Origin: Draconibacterium mangrovi_A
GTDB lineage: Bacteria > Bacteroidota > Bacteroidia > Bacteroidales > Prolixibacteraceae
Direction of reading: 5' to 3'
NCBI RefSeq assembly: GCF_037646455.1
Contig: NZ_JBBIXN010000002.1
Location: 1 to 64,000 of the forward strand
DNA length: 64,000 nt
This document shows positions 35,389 through 43,860 of this stretch, in pieces (the stretch's first letter is position 1; the number at the start of each line of letters is the position of its first letter). Both the position numbers and the translations under genes were made by a program. The notes below the pieces were generated by a model that was not told the origin of the DNA, made no database searches, and saw nothing but the letters and a program-made list of their open reading frames with translations.

Positions 35389-35847
35389 ATGCTTGAGATC
35401 GAACGCAAATTTTTAGTGGATACCCATAAATGGTGGCCGACTACCCGCGGAGAAAAAATTATTCAGGGATATTTGTCGACTGATAAAAAACGAGTTGTAC
35501 GTGTAAGAGTAAAAGGCGAAAAGGCTTTTATTACGATTAAAGGCGAAACTAAGGGAATTACCCGCACCGAACTGGAATATGAAATTCCTGCTGAGGATGC
35601 ATCGGTTCTGTTAAAAATGTGCGTAGATCATCCGATTGAAAAGATCAGGTACCTTGAAGAAATTCAGGGAAAAGTTTGGGAAGTTGATGTATTTAAAAAT
35701 CAAAACGATGGTTTGGTTTTAGCCGAAATTGAACTTCAGGATGAACACGAAGAAATTGTACTGCCCGACTGGATTTTAAGCGAAGTAAGCAACGATAAGC
35801 GCTACTTTAATGCCTGGCTGGCACAACATCCGTTTGCAACTTGGTAA
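35389..35847 (+). CDS. CYTH-domain triphosphate tunnel enzyme
   Basis: A 152-aa CYTH-fold protein. The ExExK signature appears as MLEIERKFLV, followed by the conserved basic strands (VVRVRVKGEKAFITIKGE), TRTELEYEIP and the acidic EVDVFKNQNDGLVLAEIEL block. The length is that of single-domain bacterial inorganic triphosphatases (tripolyphosphatase; EC 3.6.1.25), which need Mg2+ or Mn2+. Substrate may also be an organic triphosphate such as thiamine triphosphate. Single-gene unit on the plus strand. Confidence 0.88.
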   Translation: MLEIERKFLVDTHKWWPTTRGEKIIQGYLSTDKKRVVRVRVKGEKAFITIKGETKGITRTELEYEIPAEDASVLLKMCVDHPIEKIRYLEEIQGKVWEVDVFKNQNDGLVLAEIELQDEHEEIVLPDWILSEVSNDKRYFNAWLAQHPFATW

Positions 35848-35932
35848 AGTTTTTGTAAGAAAGCACCACTTTATTAAGAAGGTTTTGTTAATTCCTGATT
35901 TTATTCAGGAGCAAAGCATATAACATAAATGC

Positions 35933-35940
35933 TAATTTTG
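35933..35940 (+). promoter_or_regulatory. Candidate -7 promoter box (TAATTTTG)
   Basis: TAATTTTG fits TAnnTTTG and sits 29 nt before the ATG at 35970. A small hairpin, TCCTGA-TTTTAT-TCAGGA (35893-35910), lies upstream, perhaps ending the CYTH transcript. Confidence 0.4.
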
Positions 35941-35969
35941 CGTTTGAAGAAAAAGCTAAAAACAGAAAC

Positions 35970-37964
35970 ATGGTTCAAGCAAAAATAAGAACAATTTTAG
36001 TTGCTCTTTTTTGTATTACATTCCTACAAACAACATTTGCTCAGAAGAAAACAGAAACCAATGATCAGGAGGTCCTGGAATCCGGAATTGAAATTCTTCG
36101 TACGTATTTTTTACAGGATAAAAACTGGCATGTAACGGATGCCGATGTCCGAACAAACATTAGGAGCCTGATCAATTTTTTTGAAGACATTCCACTGGAT
36201 ACTGCGCTTTACTTTCTCCACCAAAAGCAATTGGCCGATACCTTCTACGTATACCGACTGCCTGAAAATGTTGAGGACAGCCTGAGTGTTCCGGGTTATG
36301 TTCCTGCAGAGGAAATTAAAAGAAATGTAGAGCAAATTGGCATCGATTTGCAGAGCGAAGTTCAGCAAAATCCAATTCCGGTTCCTGAGCAGGTAATTGA
36401 AAATGCAAAATTGGAGGCACCACTGGTTCCACCCGATAAAGGAATGGTTCTGTTTGCGGATGGAAGCTATGTTTTTCCCGACACTTTGATTATTCCGGAA
36501 GTTATACCCGACAGCATTTTAAATTCGCCCGAGGAGTTTCAGCGACTGGTAAAAATCGATAGCCTTAGAAGTGCATATGTGGAACAAAAACGACTGGAAT
36601 ACAACGATTCTGTAACCACAGAAACCGTTAATCGTGTTGCTCAGGAATACCGTCAAAACATGTTTGAGCAACAACTTCGGTTCAAGACAAATCGGTATCG
36701 CGATTCGGTAACACTAAATAATTACAGGGTGTTGCGCATTTACAACGACAGGGTGATGGACGAAGTGAACGACACCTTAAAAGTCGTGATCGACCTGCTG
36801 ACTTCGTATGCCGATTACATCGATACCACTACGGTAAATGTGTTGAACATGAATGGTGATCCGGTGACAGTAACCATGCAGAATGGCAACACTCATTTTG
36901 CCAAAATGTGGCTAAAAAATGCTCAAAACGATTCGCTGCAGCTGGTTCTGAAATCGATGGATAAAAAGTCAGTTCAGTTGCTGGTAAGTGATGGTGTTAC
37001 TTTTAACCGTTTTTCAGAAAGGCAAACCAAAGATTTTGATTTTGAAAGTTTGAAAGAAAATAAATCAGGATTTTCGAAAATGAAGAATCCTTATGCTGTT
37101 GAAACACCGTGGATATTAAATGGTGAAGGATCGGTCGGTTTTACACAAACCTACTACGAGAACTGGAAGAAAGGGGGAGAAAGTGCCATTTCGCTCTTGT
37201 TAAACTTAAAAGGTTCGGCCAATTATTCGAGTGCCGATGCAAAAATAAAATGGGAAAACTCGGCCGAAATACGAAATGGCTGGCTGCAGCCCGGTGGTAA
37301 AGGATCGGAGCTAAAAAAGAACGATGATAAAGTTGAAGTGACTTCACGCTTCGGTTTGAGAGCGCACAAAAAGTGGTATTACAGTGGTGAATTCAATTTT
37401 AATACCCAGTTTTTCAGGGGCTATAAATATCCAAAAGCAGATCATCCCGATCCGATTTCTGCGTTTATGTCACCTGCGAAAACTTATTTTAAACTCGGTA
37501 TGGATTATAAACCCAATTCCGATTTCTCGCTGTTTTTATCGCCCATCACTGTAAAAAATGTATTTGTGAAGGATACCGCTCTGATCGATCAAACCAAGTT
37601 TGGTGTTGAAGCTGGAAGGAGGGCTTTCTGGGAGCCGGGTTTGAATGCTGAATTCAAATATAAAACCAATCTTACTCAGGACATTACCTGGGAGACCAAA
37701 TACAAAATGTTTGTGAATTACAGGGATCCGTTTAAAAAACTGGATATCGACTGGGAAAATAACCTGAGAGTACAGCTGACGGACTACATCAGCATGAGAA
37801 TGATGCTTCATATGGTGTACGACGATGACGTGTTATTCCCGGTGTACGATGACGACGATAATAAGATCGGTGAAAAAGCTAAGCTGCAAATCAAGGAGTT
37901 TATTACTGTAGGATTTAATTACACCATCAATCGAAAAGTAACCCGGACAAAACGTGTGCGATAA
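35970..37964 (+). CDS. DUF3078 outer-membrane protein with long N-terminal extension
   Basis: A 664-aa exported protein (signal MVQAKIRTILVALFCITFLQ, cut near TFAQ). Residues about 370-664 match DUF3078: the opening WILNGEGSVGFTQTYYENWK and KGGESAISLLLNLKGSANYS, then alternating amphipathic strands to a C-terminal FNYTINRKVTRTKRVR, consistent with a barrel. The N-terminal 350 residues are helical and charged with repeated Asp-Ser (DSxxx) motifs, and are longer than in usual DUF3078 proteins (about 280-330 aa in total). Function is unknown; an envelope role is inferred. Confidence 0.85.
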   Translation: MVQAKIRTILVALFCITFLQTTFAQKKTETNDQEVLESGIEILRTYFLQDKNWHVTDADVRTNIRSLINFFEDIPLDTALYFLHQKQLADTFYVYRLPENVEDSLSVPGYVPAEEIKRNVEQIGIDLQSEVQQNPIPVPEQVIENAKLEAPLVPPDKGMVLFADGSYVFPDTLIIPEVIPDSILNSPEEFQRLVKIDSLRSAYVEQKRLEYNDSVTTETVNRVAQEYRQNMFEQQLRFKTNRYRDSVTLNNYRVLRIYNDRVMDEVNDTLKVVIDLLTSYADYIDTTTVNVLNMNGDPVTVTMQNGNTHFAKMWLKNAQNDSLQLVLKSMDKKSVQLLVSDGVTFNRFSERQTKDFDFESLKENKSGFSKMKNPYAVETPWILNGEGSVGFTQTYYENWKKGGESAISLLLNLKGSANYSSADAKIKWENSAEIRNGWLQPGGKGSELKKNDDKVEVTSRFGLRAHKKWYYSGEFNFNTQFFRGYKYPKADHPDPISAFMSPAKTYFKLGMDYKPNSDFSLFLSPITVKNVFVKDTALIDQTKFGVEAGRRAFWEPGLNAEFKYKTNLTQDITWETKYKMFVNYRDPFKKLDIDWENNLRVQLTDYISMRMMLHMVYDDDVLFPVYDDDDNKIGEKAKLQIKEFITVGFNYTINRKVTRTKRVR

Positions 37965-38098
37965 GCCAACCGCTTTGCATTTCTCTCAAAAGGACTGAAA
38001 CAGGATCGATAATTCCGGCGGAAGTTTTAAATTTGAAGGAAAGAGTTCTTGTGAATTCTCTAAAATGTTGAATTTGCAAAATCAAACAAATCAGAAAT

Positions 38099-38476
38099 AT
38101 GAAAAGCATAAAACGCTACTATACTTTAAAAGCTGCTCCGGCTGATGTATACAACGCACTTACCAATCCCAGGATGCTGGAAATCTGGACTGGGGAAGAG
38201 GTCGTGATGTCGACCGAAGCAGGCACTGAATTTTCCTTGTGGAACGGTAGTATTACAGGCCTGAATGTGGAATTTGAAGAGAACCGAAAAATCGTGCAGC
38301 AATGGTTTTTTGGCGATCAGGGAAATGACTCGATCGTTACCATTAAACTTCACCCTGATAAAAAAGGGACCAGTGTTGAATTGATTCATACCAATATCCC
38401 TGATGAAGCCTACGAGAACATTTCGGATGGATGGGATGAAGACTATTTTGGGGCCTTGAGGGAACTATTTATTTGA
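38099..38476 (+). CDS. SRPBCC/START-like (AHSA1-type) protein
   Basis: A 125-aa helix-grip protein. It begins IKRYYTLKAAPADVYNALTN, then the family's LEIWTGEEVVMSTEAGTEFS and VQQWFFGDQGNDSIVTIKL strands and a C-terminal helix SDGWDEDYFGALRELF. AHSA1-like proteins bind hydrophobic ligands or assist chaperones; the ligand is not predictable here. The stop codon overlaps the next ATG (TGATG), so it is coupled to the cupin gene. Confidence 0.85.
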   Translation: MKSIKRYYTLKAAPADVYNALTNPRMLEIWTGEEVVMSTEAGTEFSLWNGSITGLNVEFEENRKIVQQWFFGDQGNDSIVTIKLHPDKKGTSVELIHTNIPDEAYENISDGWDEDYFGALRELFI

Positions 38477-38961
38477 TGGAGAATTCAGCGAACTATTACA
38501 TCGAAAAGCTACAACTCGAGAAGCATCCTGAAGGAGGATGGTTTCGTGAAATTTATCGTTCGGACGATCGGATTCGAACCGCAATAGGCGAACGGGATGC
38601 CGGTACTTCTATTTATTATTTACTGGAGGGCAATGATTTTTCGGCTTTTCATCGCATTAAATCCGACGAAATCTGGCATTATTATGCCGGAACCGGTGCT
38701 GTTGAAATTCTATGGATCGAAAATGGAAAACTACATGCTGCCAAACTTGGAAGAAACCTGGAGCGAGGCGAACATTTACAGCTGATTATTCCTAAAAATT
38801 GTTGGTTTGCCGCGCGTTTACCCGATACTGCATCTTTTGCACTTGCAGGTTGTACTGTAGCACCGGGCTTTTGTTTTGATGATTTTGAACTGGCTGACCA
38901 ACGCATCTTGAAGGAATTTCCCGAACTCGCCGGGTTCATTGAAGTATTACTAAAAAAATAA
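38476..38961 (+). CDS. Cupin_5 (DUF985) protein
   Basis: A 161-aa cupin of the PF06172 family: YYIEKLQLEKHPEGGWFREI at the N-terminus, GTSIYYLLEGNDFSAFHRIK, the metal-site DEIWHYYAGTGAVEILWIE and the terminal GCTVAPGFCFDDFELAD. Members are usually annotated as sugar epimerase-like, but few reactions are shown. The ATG at 38476, overlapping the previous stop as TGATG, is preferred over an in-frame TTG one codon earlier. The pair with the START-like gene suggests coordinated expression. Confidence 0.88.
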   Translation: MENSANYYIEKLQLEKHPEGGWFREIYRSDDRIRTAIGERDAGTSIYYLLEGNDFSAFHRIKSDEIWHYYAGTGAVEILWIENGKLHAAKLGRNLERGEHLQLIIPKNCWFAARLPDTASFALAGCTVAPGFCFDDFELADQRILKEFPELAGFIEVLLKK

Positions 38962-38975
38962 TTTCACAACGAAAA

Positions 38976-39446
38976 TCAGTTTTTCAGCTCTTCCTGAAGT
39001 AAGTCGCGGATCAAAAGAAAATTATCTTCCAGCAAACTCATGCATTTAATAAAAAAATTATAGATATCGGGCCACTGATTTTGCCGATGAAGATCAACAC
39101 CATCAAGTACTGTGTATATTCTACATACTTGCTTGTGACTGTCCTCGCGTTCGTGAAAGAATTCCCATATCAATCCACTTTCAAATCCGTCTTCCATAAT
39201 TGTTTTGCAACGTTCCAGAAATTCGAAAGCTTTTAAGCGGAGGTTCTCATTTCGGCTTCCAAGTTCAAGGATAACTTTGGCATCTGTCCGGCCAATTTCA
39301 AAACGAAAGGCAATATCTTTAATCTTTGTTCGGTGTAGCATCCACTTTCTTTTTTTGTGACGCAGCGTGGGGTGCACATCGCAATATTGCCCAAAATTGG
39401 TCCAAAAATTTATGTTGAGTTGCTTGAGCTCTTCTTTCGAATACAT
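38976..39446 (-). CDS. DUF4268-like protein
   Basis: A 156-aa soluble protein, with MYSKEELKQLNINFWTNFGQ at the start and RKWMLHRTKIKDIAFRFEIG and AKVILELGSRNENLRLKAFE in the middle. This pattern is that of small Bacteroidota proteins with the DUF4268 domain, related to restriction-endonuclease-like folds; activity is not demonstrated. It converges on the cupin gene and diverges from the M23-like gene. Function unknown. Confidence 0.75.
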   Translation of the reverse strand: MYSKEELKQLNINFWTNFGQYCDVHPTLRHKKRKWMLHRTKIKDIAFRFEIGRTDAKVILELGSRNENLRLKAFEFLERCKTIMEDGFESGLIWEFFHEREDSHKQVCRIYTVLDGVDLHRQNQWPDIYNFFIKCMSLLEDNFLLIRDLLQEELKN

Positions 39447-39463
39447 TCGTCAAAATTAATAAC

Positions 39464-39471
39464 TACATTTG
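39464..39471 (+). promoter_or_regulatory. Candidate -7 promoter box (TACATTTG)
   Basis: TACATTTG fits TAnnTTTG and ends 21 nt before the ATG at 39493. This supports that start over the ATG at 39469, which lies inside the box. Confidence 0.45.
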
Positions 39472-39492
39472 AATTTGAAACGAAAAAACATC

Positions 39493-40374
39493 ATGCGAAA
39501 TCTTATTATAACAGCGATTTTATCAGTGTTTGTACTTTATGTGTCGGCTCAGCCTGTTGAAGTTCAGGCCGATTACAATGCGGTTGGAGATTGTATTTTC
39601 TCGGCCTATAACAATTCAAAAGTGCCACTTTTTCTGCACCTTAAATTTGGTGATTTACAAAATACTGCCTTTCCGGAATCCGTTCCCTACGTGAAAAAAC
39701 TTACACCTGGATTCAACGATTTATTTACTTTGTTGCGTTACGAAGGGCAGGACGTGCCTCGTTTTAACTACGAAATAAAGGTATTCCGATCTAATCCTTT
39801 GTCAAAGATCGATTTCGATTTTCCGTATTTAATTCCATTTAAAGCAGGTAAAACAGTAAATGTCTTCGATGTAAAAGAAATTGAGGGTTTTTGGGGCAAT
39901 GAAGATTTGGATTCATGGACGGCGGCAGGATTTTTTGCAAATGCCGGCGACGAAGTGTTTGCTTCGCGAAATGGGACAATTGCTGAAATAGCCGGTGCCG
40001 AACGAAAAGGTGATGCAAATCTGTGGTACAACGCGTGGACAAATACGGTAACAATTTTGCAGCCCGATGGTACTTTAATGTGTTACCACAATGTAACAGT
40101 TAACGATAAAAATCTGAAAGCAGGAGATGAAATTTATGCAGGGCAAAAACTGGGAGCGGTCAGCAGGGGAGAGGAACAGGTAAAAATCCTAATCATGTAT
40201 CAGTCGCTTTTCTCCGATGATCCGAAATTTATTATTCCGAAATTTATTTACGATAACGACAAGATTGAAATATTAAATTCCAGTTCCGAATACGTGGTTA
40301 CTCACCCCTACGAAATCAGGGCACTAGAGATGACCCGTAAAGAACAACGCAAAATACTCGGAAAACAAAATTAA
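39493..40374 (+). CDS. Exported M23-like protein lacking zinc ligands
   Basis: A 293-aa protein from the ATG at 39493 (signal MRNLIITAILSVFVLYVSAQ); the ATG at 39469 would place eight charged residues first and overlaps a promoter-like box. Residues about 150-260 resemble the lysostaphin/M23 fold: AGDEVFASRNGTIAEIAGAE, TVTILQPDGTLMCYHNV and AGDEIYAGQKLGAVSRG. However, HxGxD is absent and the final HxH strand is replaced by VKILIMYQ, so peptidase activity is unlikely. Such dead M23 folds can activate other enzymes (as EnvC does for amidases) or bind glycans; which applies here is unknown. Confidence 0.7.
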   Translation: MRNLIITAILSVFVLYVSAQPVEVQADYNAVGDCIFSAYNNSKVPLFLHLKFGDLQNTAFPESVPYVKKLTPGFNDLFTLLRYEGQDVPRFNYEIKVFRSNPLSKIDFDFPYLIPFKAGKTVNVFDVKEIEGFWGNEDLDSWTAAGFFANAGDEVFASRNGTIAEIAGAERKGDANLWYNAWTNTVTILQPDGTLMCYHNVTVNDKNLKAGDEIYAGQKLGAVSRGEEQVKILIMYQSLFSDDPKFIIPKFIYDNDKIEILNSSSEYVVTHPYEIRALEMTRKEQRKILGKQN

Positions 40375-40703
40375 ATATTGATGTTCCGGTTAAGGTCGGT
40401 CTAAATATGGTTTGAAAAATTTGAGCACGACCATAAATTTCTAAAAGGAATTATTTGTTTTGATATTTCTATTTGGACTTCAAGTCGATCTGCGCCCCTG
40501 AATATTTTTCTCCAATTCACGTCTATCTAGCATTTTTATATAATATTTATACAGTTTAAAAGGTTATCCGAATAAGCAAAATAAATAGTGTCTATCTATT
40601 ATAGATTTTAAAATATTGTGAATAAATGTTAAAGTTTTAATTTTTTACTAAATTCGCGCGAGTAATTATTGAGTGAGTAAGTTATTAACTTAAATTTTTA
40701 TCT
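40375..40703. other. AT-rich leader region upstream of the SusC gene
   Basis: This 329-nt spacer contains no credible gene. It holds a perfect dyad ATCTAT-T-ATAGAT (40594-40606) and a near-consensus -7 sequence TAAATTCG (40649-40656) some 47 nt before the ATG. No sigma/anti-sigma or hybrid two-component gene is next to it. Confidence 0.4.
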
Positions 40704-43700
40704 ATGAAAAAAATTGCGCTTATGCTCTTAGGCATAGCCATGTTAGGCGTGCTGATGGTAGAAGCTCAGGTGGTAAATATTACCGGTACGGTTACGAGTT
40801 CCGATGATGGATTGCCAATTCCTGGAGTTTCAGTTGTAGTAAAAGGTACTACCATTGGTACCGTAACCAATCTCGATGGTGTTTATAATCTTAATGTTCC
40901 GGACGAAGCCGGACAAGTTTTGGTTTTCTCTTTTGTAGGGATGAAGACGCAGGAGGTTCCTGTTTCAGGTTCCAAAGTGGATGCCGTTCTTAGCCCCGAC
41001 GTGATTGGTGTTGACGAAGTTATGGTTGTAGCCTACGGTACAGCCAAAAAGGAATCATTTACAGGTTCTGCAAGTACAGTAAAATCAGAGAATCTTGAAA
41101 AAATTCAAACCTCAAGTATCTCAAAAGCATTACAGGGAATGTCGGCAGGTGTTACTGTAACCAGTGGTTCCGGACAACCCGGTGCCAATGCCACAATCCG
41201 TATTCGTGGTATCAGCACATTTGGTGATGCTGATCCTCTGATTGTAGTTGATGGTTTCCCGTTTGACGGTAACCTTAACTCAATTACTACCGACGATATT
41301 GAATCGATGACAATTCTGAAAGATGCCTCAGCAACTGCATTATACGGTTCAAGGGCAGCCAATGGTGTAATCATGATTACCACCAAAAAAGGTCGTCAGG
41401 GAACATCTTCTTTTGAAGTAAAAGCTTCTTACGGTTTTAACAGTCGTGCTATTGAAGAATACGACCGTGTTAATGTTCCGCAGTACTACGAGTTGCAGTG
41501 GGAAGGAATCAGAAACGCGCTGATGGCTGCGGGTTCAACACCCTCGGAAGCAGCTGCAACAGCCAGCGAAGATCTTGTTTACACATTGGGTGGATACAAT
41601 GCCTACAATGTGCCGGATAATCAGGTTGTTGGTACAAACGGCCAGATCACTTCCAGCGGACAATTGTTGTGGACTGATGACTGGCAGGAGGAAGCTTTTG
41701 TTACCGGAAATCGTCAGGAAGTTGTGTTGAATGCAAGTGGTGGTACCGAAAAAACGGACTACTTCCTTTCAGGAACCGTACTGGATGATGAAGGTATTAT
41801 AAAAGCATCTGAATTCAGAAGGTATTCAGTTCGTGCCAACGTGAACTCGCAACTAAAAGATTGGGTAAAAGTGGGAATGAACGTTTCAGGTTCATTGTCG
41901 CGTCAAAACTTCCCGAATTCTTCAGGAAGTTCTTATGTGAACTCATTTATGTTCACCCGTTTTATTGCGCCCATTTATCCGGTTTATCTTTACGATAACG
42001 ATGGTAATCTTCAAACAGATGCTGAAGGCAATAAAATATACGACTATGGTAATGAATACGGTCGTGCAAGATCTTATGGTTCGAATGTAAACCCACTGGG
42101 AACAATTGAACTGGATACTCGCGATTACGGTCGTGATATTTTCACCATGCGTAGTTATGCTGATTTCAAATTGATGGAAGGATTGAACTTTAAAGTTTCG
42201 ATGAGTACTGACTTCTACAATTATTCAGCGTTAACTCACCAAAACCAAAAATATGGTGATGCACAGAATTTCCAGGGACGTTCAACACGCACAGGTACAC
42301 GAACTTTCTCGTATACAGCTAACGAACTGGTGACTTACGACAAAACATTCGGAGATCATCATATCAACGTACTGGCCGGTCACGAGAACTACAAATATCG
42401 TTATAACTACCTGTCGGCAACACGTACAGGTTTCCCATTCCCTGGATTGGTTGAATTGGATGCTGCAGCAACTGCTGAAGGATCGGGTTCATACGAACAC
42501 AACTACCGTATCGAAAGTTACCTGGCAAAGGTTGATTACGATTACAAAGATCGCTACTACGCTAGTTTTAACTTCCGTACCGATGGTAACTCACGTTTTG
42601 CCAAAGATGTTCGCTGGGGACAATTCTGGGGAGCGGGTGTTTCGTGGAGAATCTCGGAAGAGAACTTCATGCAAGATGCTGCCTGGATTAACAGTTTAAG
42701 ACTGAAAGCAAGTTATGGTGAGCAGGGAAGTGACCGCATTGGTTCTTACTACGCTTACCAGGGACTTTATTCAACCGGATGGAATAACATTGATTATCCT
42801 GGATTACTTGCAAGTCGTTTGGCTACACCGGAGTTAACCTGGGAAGCACTGAAATCGACAAACGTAGGTGCCGAAACTAAATTCCTCGACCGTTACTCTG
42901 TAAATTTTGAATACTACATTAGAAACAATGAAGATTTGTTGTTTGAAAAACCACTGGCTCCTTCAACCGGTTTTACATCGATCGATGCAAACATTGCTGA
43001 GTTGCAAAACAAAGGTTTCGAAATTGAACTTGGAGCTTTACTGGTGAACCAAAACAACTTCAGGTGGAATCTGGATGTAAACCTGAGTAGTAACACCAAC
43101 GAAATCAAATCGATTCCGCAGGAATTCATTATTGATGGAAGCAAACGTTGGGAAGTTGGTAAATCAATCTTCGATTTCTACATCGAAGAATATGCAGGTG
43201 TAAATTCTAACAACGGAAAATCAATGTGGTACTATGATATTCAGGAAACTGACGAAAATGGAGATCCGGTTTTTGATGATAACGGCGATCCTGTTCTTAC
43301 AGGTGAACGCGGAACAACCGAAGAATATGCCGATGCAGATCGTTACTATGTTGGATCGGCACTTCCTGACTTTACAGGTGGTGTTGTGAACACCATGGAA
43401 TTTTTCAACTTCGACCTGTCTGTGATGTTCAACTTTGGTCTTGGCGGAAAAGTTTATGATGGAAGTTACGCCGGATTAATGCACGGTGGTGAATATGGTG
43501 ACCACTGGCACTCGGATATTCTTAACAGGTGGACTCCGGAAAATACAGATACTGATGTACCAATTATTGATGGTGATCAGGATGCTAATGGCCGTTCAAC
43601 ACGATTCCTTGTTGATGGCGATTACCTGAACTTTAGAAGCATTAACCTGGGGTACACAGTACCAACAAGTATAACTGAAAAAGCAAGGATCGATGTATTG

Positions 43701-43841
43701 AGGGTATATGTTGCGGCAGATAATGTTTACCTGTTCTCTAAACGAAAAGGACTCGATCCTCAGCAATCGCTTGGCGGAAATCCTGGAAACCAATATTCAC
43801 CGATTAGAACCGTTTCATTTGGGTTAAATGTTAAATTTTAA
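40704..43841 (+). CDS. SusC/RagA-type TonB-dependent outer-membrane transporter
   Basis: A 1045-aa nutrient importer. Signal peptide MKKIALMLLGIAMLGVLMVE; CarboxypepD_reg-like domain (about 26-100, with ITGTVTSSDDGLPIPGVSVV and TVTNLDGVYNLNV); plug with the SusC signature ISKALQGMSAGVTVTSGSGQ and IRIRGISTF...ADPLIVVDG, TILKDASATALYGSRAANGV; then a 22-strand barrel ending FGLNVKF. It forms a lidded complex with the SusD-like lipoprotein encoded 19 nt downstream and draws energy from TonB-ExbBD. No glycoside hydrolase, protease or regulator is adjacent, so the ligand (glycan or peptide) is unknown. Confidence 0.96.
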   Translation: MKKIALMLLGIAMLGVLMVEAQVVNITGTVTSSDDGLPIPGVSVVVKGTTIGTVTNLDGVYNLNVPDEAGQVLVFSFVGMKTQEVPVSGSKVDAVLSPDVIGVDEVMVVAYGTAKKESFTGSASTVKSENLEKIQTSSISKALQGMSAGVTVTSGSGQPGANATIRIRGISTFGDADPLIVVDGFPFDGNLNSITTDDIESMTILKDASATALYGSRAANGVIMITTKKGRQGTSSFEVKASYGFNSRAIEEYDRVNVPQYYELQWEGIRNALMAAGSTPSEAAATASEDLVYTLGGYNAYNVPDNQVVGTNGQITSSGQLLWTDDWQEEAFVTGNRQEVVLNASGGTEKTDYFLSGTVLDDEGIIKASEFRRYSVRANVNSQLKDWVKVGMNVSGSLSRQNFPNSSGSSYVNSFMFTRFIAPIYPVYLYDNDGNLQTDAEGNKIYDYGNEYGRARSYGSNVNPLGTIELDTRDYGRDIFTMRSYADFKLMEGLNFKVSMSTDFYNYSALTHQNQKYGDAQNFQGRSTRTGTRTFSYTANELVTYDKTFGDHHINVLAGHENYKYRYNYLSATRTGFPFPGLVELDAAATAEGSGSYEHNYRIESYLAKVDYDYKDRYYASFNFRTDGNSRFAKDVRWGQFWGAGVSWRISEENFMQDAAWINSLRLKASYGEQGSDRIGSYYAYQGLYSTGWNNIDYPGLLASRLATPELTWEALKSTNVGAETKFLDRYSVNFEYYIRNNEDLLFEKPLAPSTGFTSIDANIAELQNKGFEIELGALLVNQNNFRWNLDVNLSSNTNEIKSIPQEFIIDGSKRWEVGKSIFDFYIEEYAGVNSNNGKSMWYYDIQETDENGDPVFDDNGDPVLTGERGTTEEYADADRYYVGSALPDFTGGVVNTMEFFNFDLSVMFNFGLGGKVYDGSYAGLMHGGEYGDHWHSDILNRWTPENTDTDVPIIDGDQDANGRSTRFLVDGDYLNFRSINLGYTVPTSITEKARIDVLRVYVAADNVYLFSKRKGLDPQQSLGGNPGNQYSPIRTVSFGLNVKF

Positions 43842-43860
43842 TTATTGGGAGGATTAAGAA

